Shown in pieces: positions 47,091-59,204 of a DNA stretch of 64,000 nucleotides. This DNA is from Cycas panzhihuaensis (Eukaryota; Cycadophyta), in NCBI GenBank assembly GCA_023213395.1, contig CM041465.1:155627741-155691740 (forward strand). Direction: 5' to 3'. The first letter of the stretch is position 1; each line of letters starts with the position of its first letter. The notes beneath the pieces were generated by a model, which saw only the letters and a program-made list of their open reading frames with translations, ran no database searches and was not told the origin of the DNA. Position numbers and translations under genes: made by a program.

Positions 47091-49137
47091 ATCGTGATCG
47101 TGACTTCACGAGCTTCACCATGGACTAGTCTCTTTTTAGATTTAGAGTTGTTTTGATCAGTTTTTAATAGTTTGAAGTCACCTAATGTTTTAGCTCCTCG
47201 TTTGCTAAGCATAAAGGGGTCTCTTCATTATAACTTTCTTGTCTGATATCTGTTTTCTAAACCATTAGCTTTATTAGAAATTTGATTCAACCCTATTCAT
47301 GTTGATATAATATTTTAAGTGATTCATAATTGTTTTGTAGATGTTTCAAGCTAGTGAAATTAACATACTTGGTCAAACCTAGTTCTTTATTATTCAACAT
47401 ATTTTAAAATATTTTCTTCAAGATTTTTTAGGATAAGTTATATCAAAAGGTCTTTAATTTGTAAGTGAGTATTTTTAGACCTTTTCATAAAGTTATAATT
47501 TGTTTTTATAGTGTTTTAGCCTTGTGCCTCCTATTCAAGCCCTAAAAAAGGTCTCTATACCTATTCTCTAGAATCTTGAGTTACAGGAATCAGTTTTCTG
47601 AATGGTTAAATTTGTCAAAAAGAATATTTGATATTCTTCAATTTGAAACAGGTTTCACTCAATTTTGACTTCATTTAGTAAGTGTTTAAAGCTAGCTACC
47701 TTTAGCTACTTGATCAATACTTATAGGCATTATCCTATAACCTTCCAAGCATTATATTATCTCAAAAAGTTATATCTAATTTATTGATCACTAATAGTTT
47801 ATTCTTGAAACTATTGTTATTCTTTGTTTATATTTTTCAAGTCTTTTTTGTAGTAAGAAGCTAGATTTTTAGTACTTCAAGTTAAGTGGGGCTACTTAAT
47901 TAAATGAGTACATTTTGTGTTCTATTTATTTATTTTCTATATTTCTTGGAAGAAACTTATTATTTTTTTAGATATTTTTATCATCTAAGGCAAAGATTAC
48001 AGTTTAGACTTTCAATCCTTTACTACTTTCAAAGGAATATACTACTTTCAAAGGGATAGCTAATTATTTTTATAATCTAGCATACATCATTTTATATTAA
48101 TAGAGGTCATTCATTTTTGTTGTAGCTACTCCTTAGCTTTGAAATTTCTTGAAAAATATCATTGATTATCTATCCTTTTATCCTTAAAAATAGTTATATT
48201 TCATATTTGCATGATTAAAGCTTCAAAAGATCATTTGAATCTCTACATCATATCAAATTAAAAACCAAGTTGCATATCATTTTGCATTCTTTTGATTAAT
48301 TAGAAAGAAAAATAAAGGCTCATTAATTAATTTATTTGATTTGAAAGAAAGGTTATTACTTATATATTCTTTTAAAAAAATTTGTTAACTCATTTGTTCA
48401 TTTTTGCTTAATGCATATTGTCTTTTATTTTTAGTTATTTTTTGGTATAAAAGGAACTTTTCAAAACCCTAAGCAAGACCATAAGCATTAATCAATTTAT
48501 TATCACATTAAAAAAATGAATCCTAAATTGAACAACCTTATTTTTTCTAGCCTTATAAGGAGAATGGTTAGGACCCCTGAAGTTACCACATTGCATACAT
48601 TAATTAGCCTACTCGTATTAGATAAGGAAAGCCATTAGCTATCAGGTGTATTTAATGGTAGGCTAAGGTGCAAAACATTTTCCTTGTTTGGTATTTGGAG
48701 ACCAAGGCTAGACCTCGAGAGGGTGAGTACCTTGGTTCGAGCAACCTTCACCACTAGATTTATCGCTAGGTATAAGTTAGGCGTAGGTGGGTCCATAATT
48801 TAAGGGGGTATGAAAACCTTCTTAGTAGCCCACTTACTGAGCTATATTAAGCCTTGACCTCACATATCGATATATTAGATCCTTATTTTTCCATCTGTAG
48901 AAAGGCACCACTAGACATGATAACAACTAAAGGTTTCCCCAGGAGACCCCTAAATTTAGAGCTTAGTAGCCTTATTAAGTACTAGTTCACTTTTTAATCT
49001 TTGGGTAAAACCAAGGTCATTGAAACTTAGTTCAAACTTTGAATTCAAATTCAAACTCTTTTGAACTTCAAATTCAAGACTCTTATAAACTTCATCCTTA
49101 TTTGTCATTTTTTTTTCAATAAAAACTTTAGTTCAAC
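47091..49137 (+). other. Copia-B LTR/leader region
   Basis: About 2 kb of AT-rich non-coding sequence parallel to the Copia-A leader. The block 48550-48980 is the counterpart of 45826-46200. No coding sequence and no clear PBS were recognised. Small minus-strand frames such as 46985-47212 are chance. Confidence 0.6.
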
Positions 49138-50270
49138 ATGGCCTTAAGTTTCAGTAATATGATCATTCTAAAATTTGATGGGAATAAGTTCTTAAATTGG
49201 AGTAGGAGGATGAGACCCATCCTCATATATGGGAGATTATGAAAACAGTGTACAACAAATTAGGTCCCAATCTAACTAATGTATAGAAAGCTACCTACAA
49301 AGAAAATGTTAAGAAGGATAATGAAGCTTTAACACTTATCTTTTATACACTTGAAGATCATGTATTCTCTCAGGTTAGTGAGTCCATTAAATCAAATAAA
49401 GCTTAGGATACACTTCAGTTAATATACAAAGGAGTTAGCTCTTCCAAACTCTGGAATCTTAGAAGCAAGTTTGAAAACTTACTTATGTTTCCCACAAAAA
49501 CTATAACAGAATTCATGACAAAAGTACAAGATATAGTCAATCAGATGAGGTCTCCTAGAGATATCTTAATAGAACAAAGGGTGGTTAAATGAATCCTAAG
49601 ATGTGTTAGTGCAGTTAGACGTTTCAAAATGGTCACCACAAGTATAAGTGTATCAAAAGACCTAAGCACATTAAAGGTGGAACAACTTAGTACTATGCTC
49701 ATGTCAACAGAAGAATAACAAAATTCCAACGAGTCACTTAAACATGACTTTTCGACAAAGGCACAAATCCAATCCAATTCTCAAGCAGGAACTTCAAGGT
49801 CCAAAGAATCACCTCCAAAAAGAAGTGTTAGGAACCCTAGAAGGGAAGTTAGGTAAGAACCTCCCAAATATCAAGACCTTTATCAAAGGAGGTGAGGAGG
49901 ACACCGACAGAATGAGAACCCTCCTAGGTATACAAATTAAAAGAAATAATTTGAAGGACATACTTGTTGTTCAAATTGTCAAGGCAACCCTCAATCCTTA
50001 AGGTCCTATTAAGATTACTATGATAATAGACCAAGAGAAAATCCTCCTCAATATTATGAGGAAAGGGGAAGATCCTCCAATATTAATAGATCTCATCCAT
50101 GAAGCAAGAGCTTAAGCTATAGAAGGAGATAACCCCTATATTGTTTATATTTCCATAGAAGTGGTCATTATAAAGATAAATGTTTCTCAAAACATGGACC
50201 ACCCACTAGAGGACATGCCCATAATACAATTGAACGAAGGGATAATAAAGGTTGTTTCTATCTATTTCTA
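49138..50270 (+). pseudogene. Copia-B gag with zinc knuckle
   Basis: Starts at the ATG at 49138: MALSFSNMIILKFDGNKFL, then NWSRRMRPIL. A charged C-terminal part follows near 49745-49850 (SRSKESPPKRSVRNPRRE). The zinc knuckle near 50146-50190 reads CLYFHRSGHYKDKCFSKHG, with phenylalanine where the second zinc cysteine belongs. Several frameshifts separate these blocks. After about 50270 the sequence jumps to RT, so protease and integrase are absent. In copia elements gag packages the RNA. Confidence 0.82.
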
Positions 50271-50299
50271 ACCTTCATTTAGTTACAATGAGAAAGTCA

Positions 50300-51553
50300 T
50301 TGATTAGAGTGAGACCTTTTCTCCCATTGCTTATATAGAAACTATCCATTTAATATTGAGTATAGCTCCATAAATGGGTTAGGACATTCATCAAATGGAT
50401 GTCAAAAGTGCCTTTCTTAATGGCTATATTAAAAAAGACATTTATGTCTCTCAACCCCTCGATTTTAAAGTTAAGGAGGAAGAAAATAAAGTGTATAAAC
50501 TTAAGAAAGCATATTATGACTTGAAACAAGCCCCTAGGGCATTGTATTCCTGTATTAATAAATATTTTAGAAATTAAGGGTTTGAAAGATCTTAATCGGA
50601 TCCAAACTTATATCAAAATCAAAGGAGAATCTATTTTAATTGTGAGACTTTATATAGATGATCTTGTCTACACTAGTAATGATCCACAACTTTTAAAAGT
50701 TTTAAGAAAGACATATACAAAGAATTTAAAATGACATACTTTAGAATAATACATTACTTCTTAGGTCTAGAAGTATAGAAAGGAGAAAATGGTATATTTA
50801 TCTCCCAAAGAAAATATACCTTAGACTTACTTTAAAAGTTTAGGATGGTGGATTGCAAAGTTTTAGATATTCCTACTGAATCTAGATTTAAATTTTCTAA
50901 ACTCGATGACTTCACACTAGTAGATCCTACTCTCTATAGGCAGTTGATTAGAAGCCTTATTTACTTAACTTCTACTCAACTAGATAGCATGCATGCAGTT
51001 AGTATAGTATCAAGATTTATGCAAGAACCCAAGACATCTCACTAGCAAGCAGGTAAGAGAATTTTGTAATATCTAAAAGACACATCAAAATATGGGTTAT
51101 TCTACAAATATTCTCCAAACTTTAGATTGGTTGGGCACACAAATTCAGACTCAACAGGCAATATTGATGATAAGAAATCAACTTATAATTATACTTTTAG
51201 TATAGGTTCAACAACCATAGATTGGAGCACCAAAAAGTAAAATACAGTATCTTTATCTATAATAGAAACCAAGTACAAAGCATTAGTTTTAGGGACATGT
51301 GAAATAGTTTGGTTAAGAAGACTATTATAGGACTTTCAGTTAGAATAGAAAGGGTTAATAATAATCTAGTGTGATAATCAAAGCATAATATAAATGACAA
51401 AGAATCCAGTATTTCATGAAAGAACAAAGCATATTAAGATACAACATTATTTCATTCAAGAGCTAGTATAAGTAGGTAAAATAGAATTAGCATATTATAG
51501 TATAGAAGATCAAGCAGTTAACATCTTCACAAAAGCTTTGGGAAAGATCAAAA
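50300..51553 (+). pseudogene. Copia-B RT and RNase H (continues at 59205)
   Basis: RT begins with a decayed VARIEAIRLL-type segment, then QMDVKSAFLNGYIKKDIYVS (50395-50455), [16 protein letters not shown] and YIDDL-like text near 50650. The C-terminal part (50845-51045) has YRQLIRSLIYLTSTQLDSMHAVSIVSRFM. RNase H follows: GHTNSDSTGNIDDKKST, SLSIIETKYKALVLGTCEIVWLRRLL and CDNQSII (about 51130-51390). The final FTKALGKIK is cut by the Copia-4 insertion at 51553, and the frame resumes after the duplication CAAAA at 59205. Fewer stops than Copia-1. Confidence 0.85.
51549..51553. repeat. Copia-4 target-site duplication, left copy
   Basis: CAAAA, repeated at 59205-59209. Confidence 0.92.
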
Positions 51554-51865
51554 TGAAAGAGGTTAATGTATCAAGGTCATTTGTGTAGATTAATTATGTA
51601 ACCTTAAGATATATTATTAGCATTAGTCTCTTAATGAAATGTACTTTATGTGTATTTAGATGTAATTTTGGGTTTATGTCATTAGGCAGGAAAATCCTAA
51701 CCCTAATGCTCACCCTCAATAATAAAAGGTGAAATCTCAAGGAGGGAGTCATTATTCATTCTCACCTCCAAGCTTGCTCTCATATCTTGTTTCATCTTTT
51801 TTTTCATTCTCCATTGCCATTGTGTGCATGTGAGTGATTTATCTCCTAGATTCATCCTTCCTTCA
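51554..51865 (+). repeat. Copia-4 5' LTR
   Basis: Starts TGAAAGAGGTTAATG and ends CCTTCCTTCA. Contains AATAATAAAAGG near 51717-51728 (a possible TATA/poly-A signal area) and a CT-rich R/U5-like part. Pairs with 58893-59204. Confidence 0.97.
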
Positions 51866-51867
51866 TG

Positions 51868-51880
51868 TGGTATCAAAGCA
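51868..51880 (+). promoter_or_regulatory. Copia-4 primer-binding site
   Basis: TGGTATCAAAGCA two bases after the LTR, one mismatch within the initiator-Met tRNA complement. Confidence 0.93.
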
Positions 51881-53862
51881 AGAAGGGGATCTATTCACTC
51901 CATTCCACTTGCATAGAGTCATTTTGCCTCTCCTTCACCTTCAATGTGAAGTATTGAGAGTGCATTCCTTTTTTTTAACATTTTAAGAGCATAAAATTAT
52001 AGTATTTTATATGTTGCTACTTTATACATATGTGAAGAAATTCAGAGGTGAAGAATATAGGTTGTCGAAGATGTTCAGCTGCTGGAATAGTCCCGGAAGT
52101 ATTAAAGGCCCAAATTTTCATAAAAATTTAACCATCTCATAATTTGATGAAATTTGGCATGAAAGGTTACCTTCACTAGAGGATCATTTTTGTCTTCTAG
52201 AGTAACTTCAGATTTAGCATGTAATAGTGAGTTTTAGCTATGACAAAAAGGGTGGGATAAGTGATTTAAAATACTTTTCCTAATGAAATCCTTTAATTAT
52301 AAGCTGAAGATCTGAAAGTTTTATTAAGGGATCTGGTATATTTATATATTAAGATTAGTTTAAGATAAATCTCATCAAATTTCATCCACTAGTTAGTGAG
52401 ATCTATGCAATTTTCTCACAGTTGCTGATTTTGCCTACTCAACCCCACAAAGAACCTTGCAAGGGCATTTCGGGTAATTTTTTGGCAGATTTTGTAGATG
52501 GTATAGAAGGGAAAATTAATATAAATGTTAAAATGTAACTTTTAATATATTAAACTCTAGATTCTAAGACAGTTGATCTGGCATGATTTTACTTTGGTGC
52601 TTTTTCAAGCAGAAAAGTTTTTGTGCCTTTTCTGAAATTTGACTTCACAACTCTATCAAAAATGACATTCTGAACACTCTTTCCTTCTGTTATAAATTCA
52701 TATTTTATCATTTAGGCCTTCATATTTGTAATTTTTAAAAATTTACCCATTTATCATTATTTGTAAATTTTGTGAAAAAATCATAAAATAGGGCAAAATA
52801 GCATGCATATAGATTTAGAAAATCATTATTTTAGCGGCAAGTTGATCCACTTTTTAGCCCATTATGGCTTTTATATCAAAACTTTCAAAATCATATTTGG
52901 AAACATTGTACTAAAGCAAGGGAAACCTTAGATCAGAAGCAACATCTGGTTCCCCTGCTAAATCTAGTATGCTTTTCTATTTGCACACATAGCATAAAGC
53001 ATCACAAAAGTAGCAACAATAATAATGCATCACAAAAGCAACAAGAATAATAAAGCATCACAAAAGTAGCAACAACAACAAAGCAAGCACGAAAAGTAAG
53101 CAAGCACATTTGGCAAGTTTCTATTTCAGTTTTTAGTTATATGGAAATATCTTACACTACTTCTTAAAGGAATCTCATCCATATGATCTATACCGCCAGT
53201 TCTTAACTTATGCACACACTCGCCTTGGTTGAAATAGACCAAGGTTGGTCGAAGTCCAAGCCCTAAGGGAGGTGTGAGTTTCATACTGGGTCTGGTCTTA
53301 ACCGGAATAATGGTGGAGGGATAAGTTAGCCATACCTACGGCCTCCAATCAAGGATAATCCTGATAACCACCTGGGAAAACTAAAAACCTTAATGCAAGA
53401 TTAAAATTAACCCAGTCTAATATCCATCATAGCTGTGGGATATGTAGTACCATTTGACTCTTTAGAGGAGGTATATAGCTACTCATTGGTGAACTGGGTG
53501 AGGACTGGGAGTACCTAGGCTCCACTGTGGCTTGGATTTCATCACCAAGCATAGGTGCAGGTATCGCGGGTGAAGGCCCTAATCATATACTAGAAGCTTT
53601 AGGCATCGAAACCCCACCTACATTTAGACATAAGTGAGAGGTTAGTGGCATGACACATCACCACTCTTTGTCAACTCTATATTAGGCCTCATTCTTGCAT
53701 CATTACTTATATTCATTTTTTATATAATTGTTGAAAAATAGTTAATCATTGCTTACTTCTCATCATAATAATCATTTATATATCCTTATTGTGCCAGGTG
53801 TACTAGTCACACGTGTTAGTGGCACATACTTCTATCATCTCTTCTACTCCTTCATCATCACC
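51881..53862 (+). other. Copia-4 long 5' leader
   Basis: Nearly 2 kb without coding capacity. It includes a 28-bp tandem repeat (52999-53082). A block at about 53340-53640 is shared with the Copia-6 leader (63340-63650): the text around GAGGAGGTATATAGC, CACTCATTGGTGAACTGGG and TTGGATTTCATCAC is nearly invariant while neighbouring sequence is not. Confidence 0.8.
52999..53082 (+). repeat. 28-bp tandem repeat (3 copies) in the Copia-4 leader
   Basis: Each unit begins GCATCACAAAAG and ends in an AAT/AAC-rich tail, at 52999, 53027 and 53055. Further GCAAGCAC words follow to 53106. Confidence 0.9.
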
Positions 53863-56800
53863 ATGTTATCTCAATTCAAGCAAAATGTTAACTACATATT
53901 GAAAGGAAAAGAAAATTAGGATATATGGTACACTGGAATTAAAAATACTATAAAGTATGAAGGCCTTTGGAGAGCCCACTTGCAGCCTATACCCAGCATA
54001 CTAGCAATGGCTACAATAGCTACTTCTAGTGGATCTGCCCCAACAACTCCTACAGATGTTGTAGCTAAACTACAATGGGAGATAGATGATGAAAAGATTC
54101 GTGCAAGAATTTTATTGGTCATTGATCACTCCTTGCACAACTTGATAAATAAAGAGGAATATGATACAGCCTAGAAGGTCCTAGAAGTTCTTAAAAAGAA
54201 CTTTATACAAAGTTAGATTTAGAATTTATTCATCTTGTTTTGACAATGAACAAATTAAAAATGTAGAAGGGACGAGCTCATGAAACAATAAATTTCCTTT
54301 AACCAATCAAATAGACAATTGACAAAGACTTTAAGACCTAATGCATCACTTAGGCATTTTTGATCCAGTCATGTTTACATGTCCCCGATTATAAAAACTT
54401 GCTTGGAAGTCTTCAATCTAGTGGAGCATTGAAGACACTCAACTTCGAAGCACTTGCCGAGAAGTTTATAGAATTTGACAAGACCTTTGATACAAACTTT
54501 GTAGCCTCTGACTCTCTTCCAGATGTAGCCTTTGCGGTAGAAGAAGAAGTTTGCTACATAAAAAATCAAGGTCCCTCTCATGGCAAAGGAAATAACTGAG
54601 CAAGAGGAAGAGGAAGAAATATGGGAAATCGTCCACAAGGTCAATCAAACCCTCAATCACAACCTTGACAGTTTCAAGGCTAAGGGCCACCTCAACAAAG
54701 AGCAAGATAGTCAGGCCAAACCAATACTTCTTCAAGGACTGGTAACCAAACTATTATGTGTGATCAGTGTAACCGTAAAAGACACTTAGCAAATGAGTGC
54801 AGAACTCCCACTTATAAGTTGGCCAAGTTCCAACCAAAACATGGAGCTCATAATATTGAAGAAACTTATAAAGAATCCTTTAGTGGTGCAGGTTTTGTAC
54901 AAGCACACATTCAAAGAATTAAGGGATCTTCAGCATCAAATGCCATTGACCAACCAAAGAGATACTTTAAAGCTTGATGTGGATATATTACCTATGAATT
55001 CCCTTCACCAATGCCAAGCCCTATTGGAATTGCCAATAGTATGGCTTCAATCGATAGACAGTGGATCATGGACATTGGAGCAACTCAACATATGACATAC
55101 AATCACAGTCTATATCAAACATTTGACTCAAATATTCAAGGAGTTGTTCACATGGCTGATAAATCATAATAACCTATTGAAGGAATTGGCAACATTCGCC
55201 TGAAACTCCCAGGCTTAGAAGATTTTACATTACTTGATGTCTTATACATATCCAATCTCAAACAAAACCTACTCTCTTTATCCACACTTGTTTCTTGTGG
55301 ATTTGATCTAAGTGTAACTGCAAATGACCAAACTCTTAAGGTCATTCACCCTCCAACTAATCAGGTGGTTTTGACTAGACATCTCTCTGGCAAACTCTTT
55401 CGACTGAATGGCTCTCTATCTTCTGAAGCCCATTGTACCCAAAGCCCTTGTGCTGATGAAGAATTTGCATTTAATTCCATCTTGACCCATCTGATGTTGT
55501 CACCAGAAGTTCTTTGGCATGCTCATATGGGCTATGTTCACATTGATAGACTTAGAGATCTTTCTAATACTCTTCCAAACCTTCCAAAGTTTTCCTCTAA
55601 GTCCTTTAAATATGAAGCTTGTATCATTGCCAAATCTCATCGACAACCCTTTCCCAAAAGTTAGTAGAAATCAAGCCATCCATTATAATTGGTATACTCT
55701 GATTTATGCAGGCCAATGCCCATTCCTTCACTAAAGGGCAAGCTATATTACATCTCTTTCGTTGATGATTTCACTAGAAAAGTATGGGTAGCTTTTCTAC
55801 ACAAGAAAGGTGAAGCATTCCGTATATTCAAGGAATTCAAAGCCCTCACTAAAAAAGAGTCAGGTTATCAACTCAAATATCTTCGAACTGATAATGGTGG
55901 CGAATATACCTCACATGAGTTTGAAAGCTACCTTCGAGATAATGGCATCAAGCATCAAACAATAGTAGCAGGTACCCCATAACAAAATGGAGTTGCTGAG
56001 CACATGAATAAGACAATCATGAACAAGGGTCATGCTATGTTAATATATAAAAATATACCTGCCTATCTATGGACTGAAGCAATCTAGACAGTCGTTTATT
56101 GTATCAATGTTGTTAGCCCATTAAAGGAAGTACAATCACCTAATGAAAAGTGGTCAAGACAAGCCCCCATTGTTCACTACTTTAGAATTTTTGGCTTTAC
56201 ATGGTATGCCCATATTTTGGATGTAGATCAAAATAAACTCCAGCCAAGGGCACTTAAAGGCATCTTTGTTGGATACCCTATGGATAAGAAAGGGTATAAG
56301 GTCTTCATACCTTCATAATGAAAAATCATCGTTACGAGAGATGTCATTTTTGTGGAGACAGAGGATCAATTACTTAAATTAAACTCCATAGTACCCTCAC
56401 GCCGCTACAATAATGTTATCAAGTATGATGTTCAGATTCTAAAATTTGGGGGGGGAGGACAGACATAAATTACTCCAAATATTGGAAGCTGACAACAAAG
56501 CCTTGAAGGATACAAGTTGTGACTCTGAACCAATGAGTGCACATCCAGTACTATCTTTTGAAGATAGTAGAGTTGACAAAGGCAAAGCCATTATAGAAGA
56601 ACCATCCTCTCCACCTTCAATTGACAAAGGCAAAACAGTGGTAGAAGGATCATCTTCCTTAGGCACATCAACATCCTCCTCACAAAATAATCATTTTAAC
56701 GAACATGATAAAAACCAAGAAGTTAGGGAAATGAGGACATCATTCCCAACTCGAGGATCTCAAGAAGCTTGCCAGCTCAATAAGGACATACAACCAGATG

Positions 56801-58446
56801 AGGTGAGCAAAAATAGCACTCAAAGTGCCCATAGAGCAAGGATGTAGGAATCATTATATACTGAGCTTGAACCAGCATAATTGCACCTTACTCTTAATGA
56901 AGAGCCCTTAACATACCAAGAAGTTATAAAGCATACAGCTTCGAGAAACACCATGAACAAAGAGTATCAATCTCTTATCAAGAATAGCACATGGGAGCTT
57001 GTTGATCTACCACTTGGCAAAAAGGTAGTTCAAAATAAATGGATGTTTAAAAATAAATATAGATCAGATAGCACCCTTGAAAAACACAAGGCGAGACTGG
57101 TAACTAAAGGATTTATACAAAGGGAAGGCACCGACTACACTTAAGTCTTTACACCTATAACCAAGTGGAATATAATTAGAACTCTTATTGCCTTGGCTAC
57201 TCAACAGGGTTGGAAAATCCACCAACTCGATATTAAGATCATGTTTCTCAATGGAGATCTTGAAGAAGAAATTTATATGGCTTAGCCAAAAGGATATGAG
57301 ATCGAAGGTTGAGAGCATAAGGTTTGCAGGCTTAAAAAGTCCTTATATGGCCTTAAACAAGCCCCTTGCGCTTGGTTTGCCTAGTTGTCTGAAAGAATGA
57401 GGCAACTTGGATATGAGGTTTGTGACTATCAAGATATTAATGCAACATTGTTCATCAAGCGCCATAAGGATAAAGTCACTTATCTCATAATCTTTGTGGA
57501 TGACATGCTAGTAACGGGTAATAGTGAATAGGCAATAAGCTAGCTAAAAAAGGACCTTGACAAAACATTCAAATTGTCTAACCTTGATTTGATGAAATAT
57601 TACTTGGGAATTGAATTAACACAAAAGAATGGAAATTTTTTTCTCTCCCAAGAAAAATACATCAATGATCTTCTAACCAAGTTTTAGTTAGAAGATGCTC
57701 GACTAGTGATATTACCTATGGATCCTAATAAAAAACTCTCAACTAAAGGTGACACTAGGGAGGCAAATGCAACACTCTATAGGAAACTTGTAGGTAGTCT
57801 CATTTACACTACCAATACAAGGCCATATATTATACACTCTATCGGTATTCTTGCTCATTACATGATAAATCCTAAGCAGAATCATTGGCAGGTAGCAGTG
57901 CAAGTGTTGAGATACCTTAAGATGACCAAAGAAATATAGTCATTGTATGAACCTAATTTAGACTTCAAGATTTCTGCATACACAGACTCAGACTTTGTAG
58001 GAGATAAAGATAAAGGAAGATCTACGTCTAGGTATATAACATTTCTTGGAACAGCACAAATATTATGGAGATCTAGATGGTAGAAGATAGTTGCAGATTC
58101 AACTACCGAAGTTAAATACATTGCTGCTTCTAAGACTAGTAAAGAGGTGATATGGCTAAGAAAATTATTGGAAATATTGAATATCACCCAAACAAGTCCT
58201 ACAAGTCTTCATGTGGATAATCAATCAGCAATCTTCATGGCAAAAAACCATGTATTTCACGATTGTACCAAACACATAAGTACGAAAGTCCACAGGATTA
58301 GGGAACTTGTCCATGATGGCATAATTTAATTAGATTACTATCCCACAGCAGATCAAGTAGCTGATATCTTCACCAAACCACTGCAAAAGGTGAAGTTTGA
58401 ACAGTTCTGAAGGTAGCTCGGCCTTAGGGCCTCCATCTTCGATTAA
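53863..58446 (+). pseudogene. Copia-4 gag-pol polyprotein, disabled
   Basis: The ATG at 53863 opens a gag with DIWYTGIKNTIKYEGLW (typical copia gag start). The frame changes near 54190. The zinc knuckle CDQCNRKRHLANEC (54759-54800) is intact. The protease motif is WIMDIGATQHMT (55062-55097). GAG-pre-integrase reads VLWHAHMGYVHIDRLRDLS (about 55508-55564). The integrase core (55689-56030) has YSDLCRPMPIPS, FVDDFTRKVWV, LRTDNGGEYTS and NGVAEHMNK. An 8-G run at 56448-56455 marks a frame change. RT (from about 56890) has NSTWELVDLPLGK, LKKSLYGLKQAP and FVDDML at 57493-57510. RNase H has YTDSDFVGDKDKGRST, EVKYIAASKTSKEVIWL and HVDNQSAIFMAKN, ending ADIFTKPLQKVKFEQF. About a dozen stops, many where Q or W is expected. 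Confidence 0.93.
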
Positions 58447-58880
58447 TCAAAGAAGATGGCAACAGGATCATCATACTCTATTCTCTTCATGAAAACCCCT
58501 TGTGGGCGCGGAAGAATAAGAGTAAGTCTATATTTTATCCTCTTTGTAAAAATCCCATGTGGGCACAGAAGGATAAGGGTTATACTTGTTTTAGAAAATT
58601 AAAACCTATGAAAACCTAAAAGGGCATAGGGAATGACCAAACAGTATATGGAGACTTAGCAGATTAAGCTGCATATTTAAGTCACTTAGCTATCAGGCTA
58701 TATCAAAGAGCTACCTTAGTCATTTTGATTTATAAAAGGGGCTATAGATCTTAGAATGTTCGTGGGTTTTTATTCCCTATGAGGGTTTTCCCACAAAAGT
58801 GTCATTTAGAATTTCAATGTAATAATGAGGCTCAAATGAAGACCTCATAGAATAGATTTTCTCAAAATGACCTTCCACCA
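58447..58880 (+). other. Copia-4 3' untranslated region
   Basis: About 430 bp between the polyprotein stop and the polypurine tract. It has two imperfect copies of a CCC(C)TTGTGGGCGCGGAAG / CCCATGTGGGCACAGAAGG block about 60 bp apart (58498-58515 and 58553-58571), plus a third related word near 58615-58630. No gene. Confidence 0.7.
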
Positions 58881-58892
58881 TTAAGGGGGGAT
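58881..58892 (+). promoter_or_regulatory. Copia-4 polypurine tract
   Basis: TTAAGGGGGGAT immediately before the 3' LTR, where plus-strand DNA synthesis would be primed. Confidence 0.9.
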
Positions 58893-59204
58893 TGAAAGAG
58901 GTTAATGTATCAAGGTCATTTGTGTAGATTAATTATGTGACCTTAGGATATATTATTAGCATTAGTCTCTTAATGAAATGTACTTTATATGCATTTAGAT
59001 GTAATTTCAAGTTCTTGTCATTAGGCGAGAAAATCATAACCCTAATGCTCACCCTCAATAATAAAAGATGAAATCTCAAGGAGGGAGTCATTATTCATTC
59101 TCACCTCCAAGCTTGCTCTCATATCTTGTTTCATCTTCTTTTTCATTCTCCATTACCATTGTGTGCATGTGAGTGATTTATCTCCTAGATCCATCCTTCC
59201 TTCA
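58893..59204 (+). repeat. Copia-4 3' LTR
   Basis: 312 bp, same start and end as 51554-51865, about 95% identical by eye. Confidence 0.97.

Larger units (their letters stand above)
47091..51553 (+). mobile_element. Copia-B, left part (leader, gag, RT, RNase H)
   Basis: Second copy of the Copia-A family. It has a leader homologous to Copia-A, a gag start at 49138, a deletion between zinc knuckle and RT, and an RT-RNase H that runs to 51553, where Copia-4 is inserted. The polyprotein tail and 3' LTR resume at 59205 in the same reading frame. Confidence 0.85.
51554..59204 (+). mobile_element. Copia-4: complete nested Ty1/copia element
   Basis: 7651 bp with 312-bp LTRs of identical length, TG...CA ends, a CAAAA target duplication, PBS, an unusually long leader (about 2 kb), a single gag-pol region and a polypurine tract. 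By hand count the LTRs differ at about 16 positions (about 5%), 14 of them transitions. It interrupts the end of the Copia-B polyprotein, so it is younger than Copia-B. It is the best preserved element of the window, yet has a frameshift and more than ten stops. Confidence 0.96.

Noticed and set aside
52999-53082. CRISPR-like array
   Set aside because: Three head-to-tail 28-bp units with no spacers, inside a plant retrotransposon leader.
54375-54735. Minus-strand frames of 89 codons
   Set aside because: They overlap the Copia-4 gag on the opposite strand and have no domain.
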